Source: CAVVSD01 sp963750895 | GTDB lineage: Bacteria > Actinomycetota > Thermoleophilia > Solirubrobacterales > Solirubrobacteraceae | Direction: 5' to 3' | NCBI GenBank assembly: GCA_963750895.1 | Contig: CAVVSD010000001.1 | Location: 248,001-312,000, forward strand | Length of the DNA stretch: 64,000 nt | Shown: positions 1-10,234 of the stretch, piece after piece | Layout of the letters: every line of letters starts with the position of its first letter | Numbering within the stretch: the first letter of the stretch is position 1 | The notes under the pieces: model-generated | Seen by the model: the letters and a program-made list of their open reading frames with translations, nothing else | Told to the model about the DNA's origin: nothing | The model's database searches: none | Translations under genes and position numbers: made by a program

Positions 1-981
1 CTCGTGGCGCCAGACGCCCTTCATCCGGCCGTCGACGAGCAGCACGGGGGAGAGCCAGCCCTGGGGGCGGTAGACGCGCTCGCGCAGCGCCGGGTCGAGG
101 ACCGCCGCCGCGTCGCGCGGCGCGGCGACGACGTGGGCGTCGAAGGCGGGCAGGAGCCGCACGTTCTCCTCGGGCTCGGCCTCGCGCAGCGGGTCGAGAT
201 CGGCCGCGAGGACCCACACCCGGTCGCCCTCGAGCTCGGTCTCCTCGACCTCGTCGCCGAGGCGGGACAGCAGCCTGCCGGCGTACGCCGCCGACGGCGT
301 GCCGAGCCACCGCGCGTACGTCTCGCGGGTCGCCGGCCCGTACGCCGCGAGGTAGCGGCGCGTGACGGCGTCGGCGGCCGCCTCGGGGTCCGCGGGCTCC
401 CAGCCGTCGATCCAGAGATCGGGCCGGGTGAAGCGGACGTTGCGCCCCGCGGGGGTCGCGAAGCACAGCGCGCCGAGGAACGCCGACGGCTTCAGGAGCG
501 CGCCGAAGCCCTCGCCGAGCTTGCCGGCCAGGTGCTCGGAGCCCAGGCGCCGGGCGACGGCGTCGGCGAGCTCCGCGCGGGTGAGCGGCTCGCCGGCCAG
601 CGCCTCGGGCACGGCGGCGAGGATGCCGTCGACCTCGTCCTCGGTCACCCCGAAGCCGCGTCGCCAGGCCGGCTTCTCCCAGCGGGCGGGCCGCGCGCCC
701 TGGGCGCCGATCCACGTCGCGGCCTCCTCGGCGGGCAGCAGATGCAGCGTGCCGCGCATGGCCCAGGTCTTCACGAGCTCGCGCCGCTCGACCGCCTCCT
801 GGACCCAGCCGCGTGGGAGGCCGTCGACCCGCGCCCAGAGCGTCAGCTCGGCCGAGCTCGCGACCTGCGCGTGCAGGCAGCAGACGTCCTCGACGACGGT
901 CATCGCGCGCTCGCGCGGCACGCGCTCGGTGAGGTGCTGACGACGGAGTCGCCAGGCGAGGACGGAGGGCCAGCGGAGCAT
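1..981 (-). CDS. Winged-helix DNA-binding protein, HTH_42 / YcaQ-AlkX-like (3' end cut by window edge)
   Basis: Translated from the ATG at 981-979 the frame stays open to base 1, giving 327 residues, so roughly the last tenth of the protein is missing. The N-terminus (MLRWPSVLAWRLRRQHL), a WAMRGTLHLLP segment near residue 75 and a WLGTPSAAYAGRLLSRL segment near residue 210 match the HTH_42 (PF06224) family. That family includes the interstrand-crosslink DNA glycosylases YcaQ and AlkZ/AlkX. The catalytic QxQ/QxD-type motif lies near residue 40 in those enzymes; here the equivalent stretch reads LHAQVASS, so the first Gln is His and glycosylase activity is uncertain. The gene diverges from the next one across about 160 bp. 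Family assignment is fairly firm; function is inferred. Confidence 0.75.
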   Translation of the reverse strand, partial: MLRWPSVLAWRLRRQHLTERVPRERAMTVVEDVCCLHAQVASSAELTLWARVDGLPRGWVQEAVERRELVKTWAMRGTLHLLPAEEAATWIGAQGARPARWEKPAWRRGFGVTEDEVDGILAAVPEALAGEPLTRAELADAVARRLGSEHLAGKLGEGFGALLKPSAFLGALCFATPAGRNVRFTRPDLWIDGWEPADPEAAADAVTRRYLAAYGPATRETYARWLGTPSAAYAGRLLSRLGDEVEETELEGDRVWVLAADLDPLREAEPEENVRLLPAFDAHVVAAPRDAAAVLDPALRERVYRPQGWLSPVLLVDGRMKGVWRHE

Positions 982-1140
982 GGGACGAGGCTCGGAGGAT
1001 GGCACCCCTGCGCCGTTCTCCCCCGTGCAGGCTGGGAACGTCGGTGGCACGACAGGGAAGGGGCCTGCACGGCTACCCTGTGTGGACAGGACGCCCGTTG
1101 CGCGTTCGCGCCCCGTCCCACTGTCCCCGAGTTGGCCCGT

Positions 1141-2455
1141 ATGACAGACGCCCCCGAGAACAACGACGACCGCGCGCCCGAGGGCGACGGCAGGTCGGAT
1201 ACCGACACCACGACCAAGGTCACCGAGCCGGCCCCAGAGGCCAACGGCTCACCGACCCCGCCGGCAGAGCCGGAGGTGAAGGAAGAGGTACCGCCGCCCG
1301 CCGCCGAGGCGACCCCGGACGGTCCCGTCTCGGAGGCCGTCGCCGAGTCCGAGGCCCAGCCCGAGCCGGAGTCCGGCTCGGAGCCCGAGCGCCCGGCGAT
1401 CGGCCCGGTCATCATCGCCCAGGCCCCGCCCCCGGGGACCGAGGAGCCTTCGACGTCCCGTCGCACCGCGCGGCGGTGGCGGTGGTGGAGGCGGCGGAAA
1501 CCGGCAGCAGGGTGGCGACGGCGAGAAGCCGCGCCGTCGGCGCCGCCGCTCGGCCGCCGAGCGTCATCGCGGTGTCTTCTTCGCCCGCCTGAGCGAGCTT
1601 CGTCGTTCCGAGCGCCAGGCCGCTGCGTCCGACTCGGGCGACGTCGAGCCGCCGGAGTCCCCGGAGGAGGCCGCCGCAGCCGCGGCGCCCGCGCCGGAGG
1701 CGCAGGCCACCGAGGAGCCGACGACCGAGGCGACGCCGGAGACGACCGCCGAGGAGGTCCCGCAGGTCGCCGCCGAGGCGCAGCCCGACGAGGCTGCCGC
1801 GGCCGAGCCGACCGCGGAGGCGCCGGCCGAGGAGACCCCTGCCGCCGAGGAGACCCCTGTCGCCGAGGAGGCCCCCGCCGAGCAGGCGAAGGCCGAGCCG
1901 GCTCCGGCGGAGCAGCGCCAGCCGCAAGGCCAGCGCTCCGCGCCGCCGCCGCAGGTGTCGCGTCCCCGTCTCATCTCCGCCATCGATCGCGTCGGCGGGC
2001 CCGATGTCGTCCAGGAGGCGCTCGCGCCGAAGCAGGACGAGGAGGGCGAGCGTCTGAAGTGGGCGCAGGTCTGCAGCGACTCCGCTCGCGGCCTGCAGCC
2101 GGGCGACCCCGCCTTCGCCGCATGGGTGCGCCTCGCGGCGACGCCCGTCCGTGACGTCCGCGGCGCGGTCAACGACATGCTCGGCATCGTCGAGGAGCCC
2201 CGCGGCGGCCATCGCCGTGGCGGCGGTGGGAGGCGCGGCGGTGGCCGGCCCCCACGTCCCGGCGAGTGGGGCAGCGAGGGGCGCGCCCGTCCGGGCGAGG
2301 TCGCGAACTTCGGTCGCGACGGCGGCCTCCGCACGAAGATCCGCATCGTCGGGGACGACGAGGAGGACCGTCGCCAGCGCGACGAGCGCCGCAAGGCGCA
2401 GCGCGAGGCCAAGCGCGCCGCCGAGCGCGAGCGTCTCGCTCGCCTCGGCTACTAG
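1141..2455 (+). pseudogene. Low-complexity acidic/basic hypothetical protein interrupted by an apparent +1 frameshift
   Basis: The ATG at 1141 opens a Glu/Pro/Thr/Ala-rich acidic segment (MTDAPENNDDRAPEGDG) that runs to about 1465. Past that point the sensible protein continues in the next frame. There it has a poly-Gly run, an Arg-rich block (KPRRRRRRSAAERHRG), another acidic Ala/Glu/Pro repeat region, a globular-looking part around 1955-2200 (RLISAIDRVGGPDVVQEA, FAAWVRLAATPVRDVRGAV) and a basic charged tail ending ERLARLGY at 2455. Removing one base near 1467-1475, in the GC-rich glycine codons, joins the two parts into about 437 residues. The product is not recognised; the charge blocks suggest a nucleic-acid-binding or scaffolding role, which is speculation. 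The break may be an assembly error, a true mutation or recoding. Confidence 0.55.
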
Positions 2456-2472
2456 GAAGTTCCCAGCAACCT

Positions 2473-2519
2473 GCCCACGCGCAACACGCGCGTCGGGCCC
2501 CGGTTGCGGGTGCGCGGGC
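2473..2519 (+). terminator. Possible stem-loop after the frameshifted gene
   Basis: GCCCACGCGC (2473-2482) can pair with GTGCGCGGGC (2510-2519) with one mismatch and one wobble, leaving a GC-rich loop. It begins 18 bp after the stop codon. There is no U-tract, so it is only a candidate intrinsic terminator or transcript 3' end. Confidence 0.3.
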
Positions 2520-2539
2520 GTCATTAAGCCGCGCAGCGG

Positions 2540-2559
2540 TAAGACTTAACGAGTTCTTA
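2540..2559. promoter_or_regulatory. AT-rich imperfect palindrome upstream of the sigma-factor gene
   Basis: TAAGACTTAACGAGTTCTTA stands out as an AT-rich island in a 72% GC neighbourhood, and its ends (TAAGA/TCTTA) are inverted repeats. It lies 46 bp upstream of the sigma-factor ATG, where a promoter or operator would be expected. No clear -35/-10 pair could be assigned. Confidence 0.3.
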
Positions 2560-2605
2560 GGCGGCGCTTGCCCTGGCCTTGAGGGTCGGGCTCGATTCTC
2601 CGTCC

Positions 2606-3469
2606 ATGCCGAAGCAGACCCTCAACGAGCCCGGTGACGACGGGCTTGACACGTTCCTGCACGCGATCGGGCGCGTCCGCCTGCTCACCAAGGAGGAGGA
2701 GGTGGACCTCGCGCAGCGCATCGAGAAGGGTGACCTCGATGCCAAGCGTCACCTCATCGAGGCCAACCTCCGTCTCGTCGTGCACAACGCGAAGCGCTAC
2801 CGCCGCGATCCCCGCGCCGGCGGCGAGCTGACGTTCCTCGACCTCATCCAGGAGGGGACGATCGGGCTCATCCGGGCGGCAGAGAAGTTCGACTACCGCA
2901 AGGGCTTCAAGTTCTCCACCTACGCGACGCTCTGGATCCGGCAGGCGATCGCGCGAGCCATCGCCGAGAAGAACCGCGCGGTGCGCCTCCCGGTCCACGT
3001 CGTGGACCGCGTCAAGCTGCTCGAGCGTCATGATCGGGCGCTCGCGCTCGTCCACAACCGACCACCCACCTCCGAGGAGCTCGCGTTGGAGATGGGCACG
3101 ACGGTGGCGGAGGTCGAGGACCTGCGCACCATCTCGCGCAGCACGATCTCGCTCGCCACGCCCGTCGGGCCCGAGGGGGACACCGAGCTGGGCGACCTCG
3201 TCGCCGAGGAGCAGGTCGAGCTGCCGTCGAACGCCGTGGAGACGGCCGAGACGGTGGAGGCCATGCGCTCGACGCTCGAGCTGCTGCCGCTCCGCGAGCG
3301 GCGGGTGCTGGAGCTGCGCTACGGCGTGCTCGGCGAGGTGCCGCACAGCGTCGCGCAGTGCTCCAAGGCGCTGAAGCTGACGCCGCACCGCATCCGTGCG
3401 CTGGAGGAGGAGGCGCTGCGTCGCCTCCGCCACCTCCCTGAGGCCCAGGGGCTGCGCGAGGCGGCGTAG
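2606..3469 (+). CDS. RNA polymerase sigma factor, sigma-70 family (RpoD/SigA-like, group 2/3)
   Basis: This is a 287-residue protein from the ATG at 2606; a TTG 27 bp upstream is in frame but less likely. Region 1.2 (DTFLHAIGRVRLLTKEEE), region 2 (LDLIQEGTIGLIRAAEKFDY, FSTYATLWIRQAIARA), region 3 (PTSEELALEMG) and region 4 with its helix-turn-helix (LPLRERRVLELRYGVLG, LTPHRIRALEEEALRRLR) all appear in order. It lacks the long N-terminal region 1.1 of the primary sigma factor, so an alternative or principal-like sigma factor is the best reading. It would direct core RNA polymerase to a promoter set that the sequence does not reveal. An AT-rich palindrome lies just upstream. Confidence 0.9.
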   Translation: MPKQTLNEPGDDGLDTFLHAIGRVRLLTKEEEVDLAQRIEKGDLDAKRHLIEANLRLVVHNAKRYRRDPRAGGELTFLDLIQEGTIGLIRAAEKFDYRKGFKFSTYATLWIRQAIARAIAEKNRAVRLPVHVVDRVKLLERHDRALALVHNRPPTSEELALEMGTTVAEVEDLRTISRSTISLATPVGPEGDTELGDLVAEEQVELPSNAVETAETVEAMRSTLELLPLRERRVLELRYGVLGEVPHSVAQCSKALKLTPHRIRALEEEALRRLRHLPEAQGLREAA

Positions 3470-3485
3470 CTGCAACGATCCCCGC

Positions 3486-4424
3486 GTGCAGATCGAGCTG
3501 CCGCGGGGAGTCCGGGTCGGTCACCACACCGACCTGGATGCGTGGACGGGGTGCACCGTCGTGCTGCTCCCGGAGGGCACCGTCGCCGCCGCGGAGGTTC
3601 GCGGCGGCGGGCCCGGCACGCGCGAGAGCGAGCTGCTGACGCCGTCGGCGAACGCAGCCGGCGTCGACGCGGTGCTGCTGACGGGCGGCAGCGCGTTCGG
3701 GCTCAGCGCAGCCCATGGCGTCATGGAGCACCTCGCCGCGCAGGGCATCGGCTACGCGATCCCCGGCGGGCCGGTGCCGCTCGTGTTCGCCGCCGTCGTG
3801 TACGACCTCCCGCTCGGCGACGGCGCCGTGCGGCCGACACCGGCGGACGCCGTCGCGGCCTGCGAGGCGGCGGGCACGGAGGTGCCGCGGGGCAGCATCG
3901 GCGTCGGCACGGGGTGCACGGTCGGCAAGCTGCGCGGCCCGGCAGGGTGGACGAAGGGCGGCCTGGGCGCGGCGACGCTGCGCGTCGGCGGGGCGACGAT
4001 CACGGCGCTCGCCGCGGTGAACGCGTTCGGCGACGTGCTCGGCGCGGACGGCTCGGTGGCCGCCGGCGTGTGGACGGGCGAGGGCTACGAACGCACGACG
4101 GATCTGCTGCGGGCGGGGGAGTGGCCGCTGCGCGCCGCGCTGCGCGAGAACACGACGCTCGTGTGCGTCCTGACCGACGCGCGGCTGGACAAGCGCGAGG
4201 CCTGGCTCGTCGCGCGCGCCGGGAGCGGCGGCGTGGCCCGCGCGGTCGCGCCCAGCGCGACGGCCGCCGACGGCGACCTCGTCGTGTGCTGTGCGACCGG
4301 CGAGGTCGAGGTCGACCCCTTCGTCGTCTCGGCGCTCGTGCCGGAGGTCATCGCCGACGCGGTCCGCGACGCGGTCGCGTCGGCCACCGGCGCGCCCGGC
4401 TGTCCTGCGGCCTCGGAGCGCTAG
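3486..4424 (+). CDS. P1 family peptidase (DmpA / NylC-type N-terminal nucleophile hydrolase)
   Basis: A 312-residue protein from the GTG at 3486, sixteen bases after the sigma-factor stop. Family landmarks are the start (GVRVGHHTD), VDAVLLTGGSAFGLSAAHGV, GSIGVGTGCTVGKLRG, KGGLGAATLRVGG and VNAFGDVLG. Family members self-cleave before a Thr or Ser that becomes the N-terminal nucleophile. Here the expected Asn-Thr cut is visible as ENTTLVCVLTD, Asn222-Thr223. Known relatives are the D-aminopeptidase DmpA and 6-aminohexanoate-oligomer hydrolase NylC; the actual substrate is unknown. There is no signal peptide, so it is probably cytoplasmic. Its 3' end overlaps the convergent LacI gene by four bases. 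Confidence 0.85.
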   Translation: MQIELPRGVRVGHHTDLDAWTGCTVVLLPEGTVAAAEVRGGGPGTRESELLTPSANAAGVDAVLLTGGSAFGLSAAHGVMEHLAAQGIGYAIPGGPVPLVFAAVVYDLPLGDGAVRPTPADAVAACEAAGTEVPRGSIGVGTGCTVGKLRGPAGWTKGGLGAATLRVGGATITALAAVNAFGDVLGADGSVAAGVWTGEGYERTTDLLRAGEWPLRAALRENTTLVCVLTDARLDKREAWLVARAGSGGVARAVAPSATAADGDLVVCCATGEVEVDPFVVSALVPEVIADAVRDAVASATGAPGCPAASER

Positions 4425-5560
4425 CTCCCCCGGGCATCCGATCTCGCCCTGACGGGCCCCGTCGACCCGCGCACGACGAGCTCGACCGGCAGCATCACGC
4501 GCCGGGGCGGGCCGCCTTCGCGGAGCTCGGCGAGCAGCCGCGCCGCCTGCTCGCCCTTCTCGCGCAGCGGCTGGCGCAGCGTCGTCAGGTCCGCGAGCGC
4601 GGCCGGGGGCGCGTCGTCGAAGCCGGTCACCGACAGGTCGCCCGGCACCGCGATCCCGAGCTCGGCGGCTGCGCGGAGCGCGCCGAGCGCGAGCTGGTCC
4701 GTCGCGGCCAGCAGCGCCGTCGGGCGGGGCGTCGCGGCGAGGGCCGCGCGGGCGAGCCGGGCGCCCGCCTCCCGGTCGTTCGGCCCTTCGTGCTTCGGGA
4801 CGGTCGCCCAGTCGATGCCGACCGCGGCGAGCGCGTCGCGGAACCCGTTGAGCCGCTGGCGCCCGATGTGGAACGTGGCGCCCGCCTCCCGCGCCGGGTC
4901 GACGGGTCCCTCGTAGCCGTCCGGACGGAGCCGGTCGGTGAGGACGGCGACGTCGCGATGGCCCAGCCCGAGCACGTGCTCGGCGACCTCCCGCGTCGCG
5001 GACCGGTCGTCGATCCCGACGAACGCCTGCCCCTCGATGTCGGGCTCCTCGACGATGACGGTCGGGATGCGGCGTTCGAGGGCCGCGCGCACGGCCGCCT
5101 GGTCGTCGGCCATCGAGTAGATGCAGAGCCCGTCGACGACGGCCTCGCGGACGGCGTGCGCCGCGTCGGCGCCGGGCGGGGAGGGGACGAGCAGCAGGGC
5201 CGTGCCCTCCACCTCGGCCTCGCGCGCGAGCCCCTCGAGGAACCCGACGGCGGCCGGATCGGTGAACGCGTACGACAGCGCTTCCGTGAACAGCAGCCCG
5301 ATGACCCCGCTGCGACCCGTGCGCAGGCGCCGGGCCGCGGGGTCCGGGCCGGTGTAGCCGAGGTCCGCCGCGACGGCGAGGATCCGCTCGCGCAGATCGG
5401 AGGCCAGCTGGTCGGGCCGGTTGTAGGCGTTGGAGACCGTCGAGCGCGACACGCCGAGCACGTCGGCGATCGTCTGCAGCGTGGCGCGGCGGGGCACGTC
5501 CGGGATCGTATGGCGCGGCTTGATTCTCGAGTCCGTCTGCGCCACGCTCACGACGACCAT
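4421..5560 (-). CDS. LacI-family transcriptional regulator
   Basis: A 379-residue repressor if the ATG at 5560 is used. The N-terminal helix-turn-helix (ATLQTIADVLGVSRSTVSNA) and hinge are followed by a periplasmic-binding-protein-like effector domain (VIGLLFTEALSYAFTD; TALLAATDQLALGALRA; VPGDLSVTGFDD). It should bind an operator as a dimer and release it on binding a small ligand, often a sugar or nucleoside; the ligand is not evident. The HTH begins about 28 residues in, so a GTG at 5497 giving 358 residues is an attractive alternative start. With the ATG, its start codon sits directly on that of the divergent gene at 5559. Nearby targets are not obvious. Confidence 0.9.
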   Translation of the reverse strand: MVVVSVAQTDSRIKPRHTIPDVPRRATLQTIADVLGVSRSTVSNAYNRPDQLASDLRERILAVAADLGYTGPDPAARRLRTGRSGVIGLLFTEALSYAFTDPAAVGFLEGLAREAEVEGTALLLVPSPPGADAAHAVREAVVDGLCIYSMADDQAAVRAALERRIPTVIVEEPDIEGQAFVGIDDRSATREVAEHVLGLGHRDVAVLTDRLRPDGYEGPVDPAREAGATFHIGRQRLNGFRDALAAVGIDWATVPKHEGPNDREAGARLARAALAATPRPTALLAATDQLALGALRAAAELGIAVPGDLSVTGFDDAPPAALADLTTLRQPLREKGEQAARLLAELREGGPPRRVMLPVELVVRGSTGPVRARSDARGS

Positions 5561-5966
5561 GCCCTTCGCACTGCGCCGCGGTCCCGCTCCCCTCGTCGGA
5601 GTGGATCGCGCGACCTATCGGCCCGGGGATGCCGTGCGCGTCACCGTCACGATCCCGGCGGATCTGGCCTCCGCGCGAGGCCACGTGCGTCTGCGCTGCC
5701 ATCGCCCGCGCGACATCCCGCTGGACCCGCTCGTCGATCCCCCGGAGATCGCCGGCTGCGCAGCCGAGTGCGTGGAGATGGCTCGCGCCGAACTGGCGCC
5801 CTCGCCCGACGGGTCGCTGTGCATGACGGCGATCGTCCACATCCCCCAGGATGCGGAGCCCACCTGCCGCGGCGGTCGGGAGGTCGCGGCGTGGGAGGTC
5901 GTCGCCGTGGTGCACCACCGGGCGACGAGCACGTGGGTGGAGGTGCTGCAGCCCGGCGTACGATGA
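5559..5966 (+). CDS. Hypothetical protein, predicted beta-sandwich
   Basis: A 135-residue protein (MPFALRRGPAPLVGVDRATY) of unknown function. The pattern DRATYRPGDAVRVTVTI, then CMTAIVHIPQDAEPTC and AAWEVVAVVHHRATSTWVEV, resembles an arrestin/Ig-like beta-sandwich such as those in sporulation-control (Spo0M-like) proteins, but the match is by eye only. It contains five cysteines. There is no signal peptide or membrane segment. It is transcribed divergently from the LacI gene, and the two predicted start codons overlap by two bases, so at least one of those starts or its leader is unusual. Confidence 0.55.
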   Translation: MPFALRRGPAPLVGVDRATYRPGDAVRVTVTIPADLASARGHVRLRCHRPRDIPLDPLVDPPEIAGCAAECVEMARAELAPSPDGSLCMTAIVHIPQDAEPTCRGGREVAAWEVVAVVHHRATSTWVEVLQPGVR

Positions 5967-6000
5967 AGAAGATCTGAGCCAGATCGGCTGAGATATCCTC

Positions 6001-6028
6001 TTGCAAAGACCAGAGCACGCGCTATCAT
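6001..6028 (+). promoter_or_regulatory. Sigma-70-type promoter of lon
   Basis: TTGCAA (6001-6006) and TATCAT (6023-6028) form a -35/-10 pair with a 16 bp spacer. They match the TTGACA and TATAAT consensus at four and five positions. The expected transcript start is about 6035, giving a leader of roughly 40 bases before the ATG at 6073, with AAGGA at 6054-6058 as a somewhat distant ribosome site. No CIRCE or HAIR heat-shock operator was seen. Confidence 0.6.
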
Positions 6029-6072
6029 TGCACGTGCATCAGTTGTCAGCGCAAAGGAATCTCCGGCTCGAC

Positions 6073-8359
<2,287 letters not shown>

Positions 8360-8370
<11 letters not shown>

Positions 8371-8638
8371 ACCGCAGCACTGCCTCGGCCGCGTGGCGGG
8401 CGTCCCCCTCGCCCGTCACGCACCGGAGCCGCTCGGCGCCCGCCTCGCGCACGACGATCTCGTACGCCAGGCGATCGGCGCCGGGCGGCTTCGTCGTGTC
8501 GGGGCACTCGAGCGCCCGCGCGAGCGCGGCGCGCGCGTCCTGGTCCAGGTCGCGCCAGGCGACCGTCGCCTCCAGCCGCACGCCGGCGACGCCGCCGGTG
8601 CGGACGACCGTCACCTCGGCGTCGTCGGCTACGTCCAT
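8360..8638 (-). CDS. Emfourin-like inhibitor of the adjacent M4 protease
   Basis: A 92-residue protein, MDVADDAEVTVVRTGGVAGV, from the ATG at 8638. Its start overlaps the last ten bases of the M4 protease gene, so it should be translationally coupled. The sequence (VRTGGVAGVRLEATV, then an acidic LDQDARAALARALE helix, then YEIVVREAGAERLRCV) fits the emfourin (M4in) family. Those small cytoplasmic inhibitors are encoded directly downstream of protealysin-type M4 proteases and bind the protease tightly. The assignment rests on position, size and a by-eye sequence match. Its likely job is to keep the protease silent inside the cell. Confidence 0.75.
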
Positions 8639-9696
8639 GCGACGCCCACCGCGTCCCAGCCGCCGCGGACCGCGGCCTCCTCCGCGCCACCGGCGCCGAA
8701 CAGCTGCCCCGCGACCGCCACGGTGATGCGCGCGAAGTCCGTGAACGTCGCCGTGCTGCGCAGGCCCCGGTCGCGCGCGGTCTCGTACCAGACGCGCCCC
8801 GCCCGCTCCCACGCGTTGCCGCCGAGCGTCGTCGCCGCGACGTAGAACGCGTGGTTGGGGATGCCGGAGTTGATGTGCACGCCGCCGTCGTCCTCGCTCG
8901 TGACGACGAAGTCGTCCATGTGCGCGGGCTGCGGGTCCTTGCCGAGCACGTCGTCGTCGTAGGCGGTCCCGGGTGCCGCCATCGAGCGCAGCGCCGTGCC
9001 CTGGACGTCGGGCCCCAGGAGGTCGGCGCCGATGAGCCAGTCGGCCTGCTCGGCGGTCTGGCCCAGGGTGTGCTGCTTGACGAGCGACCCGAAGACGTCC
9101 GAGCAGCTCTCGTTCAGCGCGCCGGACTGGCCCTGGTACTGCAGGCCGTTCTCGTCCTCGGTGACGCCGTGCGCGAGCTCGTGCCCGATGACGTCGAGCG
9201 ACAGGGTGAACCGCAGGAACAGCTTCCCGTCGCCGTCCCCGAACACCATGCGCCGGCCGTCCCAGAAGGCGTTGTCGTAGTCCTGGCCGTAGTGGACGAC
9301 CCCCCGGAGGGGCATGCCCTCGTCGTCGATCGAGTTGCGCCCGTAGGCCTGCGCCCAGAAGTCGTAGGTCGCGCCGAGGCCGTCGTAGGCCTCGTCGGCC
9401 GCGGCGTCCCCGGTCGGCGGCCCGCCCTCGGTGCGGACGATCGGCCCGCGCATCACCTGCTCGAGCCCCTGGGCGTCGCGGATCTCCCGGTTCGGGCCTT
9501 GGTTCTCCAGCGCGGCGAGCGCGTCGGGGCCCTCGCGGTGCCCGCGCACGCCGCGCAGGAGCTGGTTCTGCACCCGCGCCTGGCGGATCGTCGCGTCCAG
9601 CGCGATCGTGCTCAGCGCCCGCTGGCGCTGGGCCTTCGTCCCGTGCCGCGCGATGCGGTCGAGCATGGTCGGCGGGACGATGCAGCAGCGGCTCAT
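8629..9696 (-). CDS. M4 family zinc metalloprotease, protealysin type
   Basis: A 355-residue thermolysin-family protease. The zinc motif HELAH lies at 172-176 within DVIGHELAHGVTEDENG, and the third ligand region is GALNESCSDVFG, both intact. HINSGIPNHAFYVAA and the C-terminal M4 domain follow. There is no signal peptide and only a short propeptide carrying PPTMLDRIA. This resembles the PxxMLxxI motif of protealysin precursors, a subgroup that has short propeptides and leaves the cell by unknown routes. Its ATG shares ATGA with the stop of the Lrp-type regulator, and its stop overlaps the start of the emfourin-like inhibitor, so regulator, protease and inhibitor form one operon. Confidence 0.92.
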   Translation of the reverse strand: MSRCCIVPPTMLDRIARHGTKAQRQRALSTIALDATIRQARVQNQLLRGVRGHREGPDALAALENQGPNREIRDAQGLEQVMRGPIVRTEGGPPTGDAAADEAYDGLGATYDFWAQAYGRNSIDDEGMPLRGVVHYGQDYDNAFWDGRRMVFGDGDGKLFLRFTLSLDVIGHELAHGVTEDENGLQYQGQSGALNESCSDVFGSLVKQHTLGQTAEQADWLIGADLLGPDVQGTALRSMAAPGTAYDDDVLGKDPQPAHMDDFVVTSEDDGGVHINSGIPNHAFYVAATTLGGNAWERAGRVWYETARDRGLRSTATFTDFARITVAVAGQLFGAGGAEEAAVRGGWDAVGVAWT

Positions 9697-10172
9697 GGCG
9701 TCAGGGCGCGCTGGGGCACGGGGGAGGACTGCATGATCGACGTCGTCGTCTGCCCGTAGGAGGCGAACCCGTCGATGACCTCCTCGAGGTGCGTCACGTC
9801 GCGGACCCAGGCGGTCATGACGTAGCAGTCGTCGCCGGTGACGCGATGGCACTCGACGATCTCCGGCGTCTCGCGCGCGAGCTGCGCGACGGCGGCGAGC
9901 TGGCGCGGCGCCGGGCGGCTTCGGATGATCACGCCCAGGGTGTACCCCAGCGCCCGGGGATCGACCGTCGCGCGGTAGCCGGTGATGACGCCCTCGTCCT
10001 CCAGCCGCCGCAGCCGCTCGGCGACGGCGGGGGAGGAGAGCGACACGCGCCGGCCGAGCTCCGCCAGCGAGAGGCGCGCGTCGGCCTGGAGCTCCTGCAG
10101 CAGGAGCAGGTTCGTCGGGTCGAGCAGGGCGCCTTCGGCGGAACGGCCGTTCTGCCGTGCTTTCGTAGCCAT
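9693..10172 (-). CDS. Lrp/AsnC-family transcriptional regulator
   Basis: A 159-residue regulator from the ATG at 10172; another in-frame ATG lies at 10193. The N-terminal winged helix (LLLLQELQADARLSLAELG, SLSSPAVAERLRRLEDEGVI) is followed by the AsnC ligand-binding/oligomerisation domain (GYTLGVIIRSRPAPRQL, VECHRVTGDDCYVMTAW). Lrp-type proteins usually sense amino acids. Being the first gene of an operon with an M4 protease and its inhibitor suggests that protease production responds to amino-acid supply; this is inference. The divergent EamA transporter gene begins 63 bp away and may share the regulatory region. Confidence 0.9.
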   Translation of the reverse strand: MATKARQNGRSAEGALLDPTNLLLLQELQADARLSLAELGRRVSLSSPAVAERLRRLEDEGVITGYRATVDPRALGYTLGVIIRSRPAPRQLAAVAQLARETPEIVECHRVTGDDCYVMTAWVRDVTHLEEVIDGFASYGQTTTSIMQSSPVPQRALTP

Positions 10173-10234
10173 GCGAGCCAGAATACCTCTCATCGGCGCT
10201 GTCGTCAGCCCCTTCCGGCGGGGATCCTGTTCCC

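Noticed and set aside
3012..5918. Long reverse-strand open frame of 968 codons across the sigma-factor, peptidase and LacI region
   Set aside because: It runs antisense through clear genes, is Arg/Ala-rich with no domain, and is a shadow expected at high GC.
5967..6072. Heat-shock operator (CIRCE or HAIR) in front of lon
   Set aside because: Neither inverted repeat is present; only an ordinary -35/-10 pair was found.
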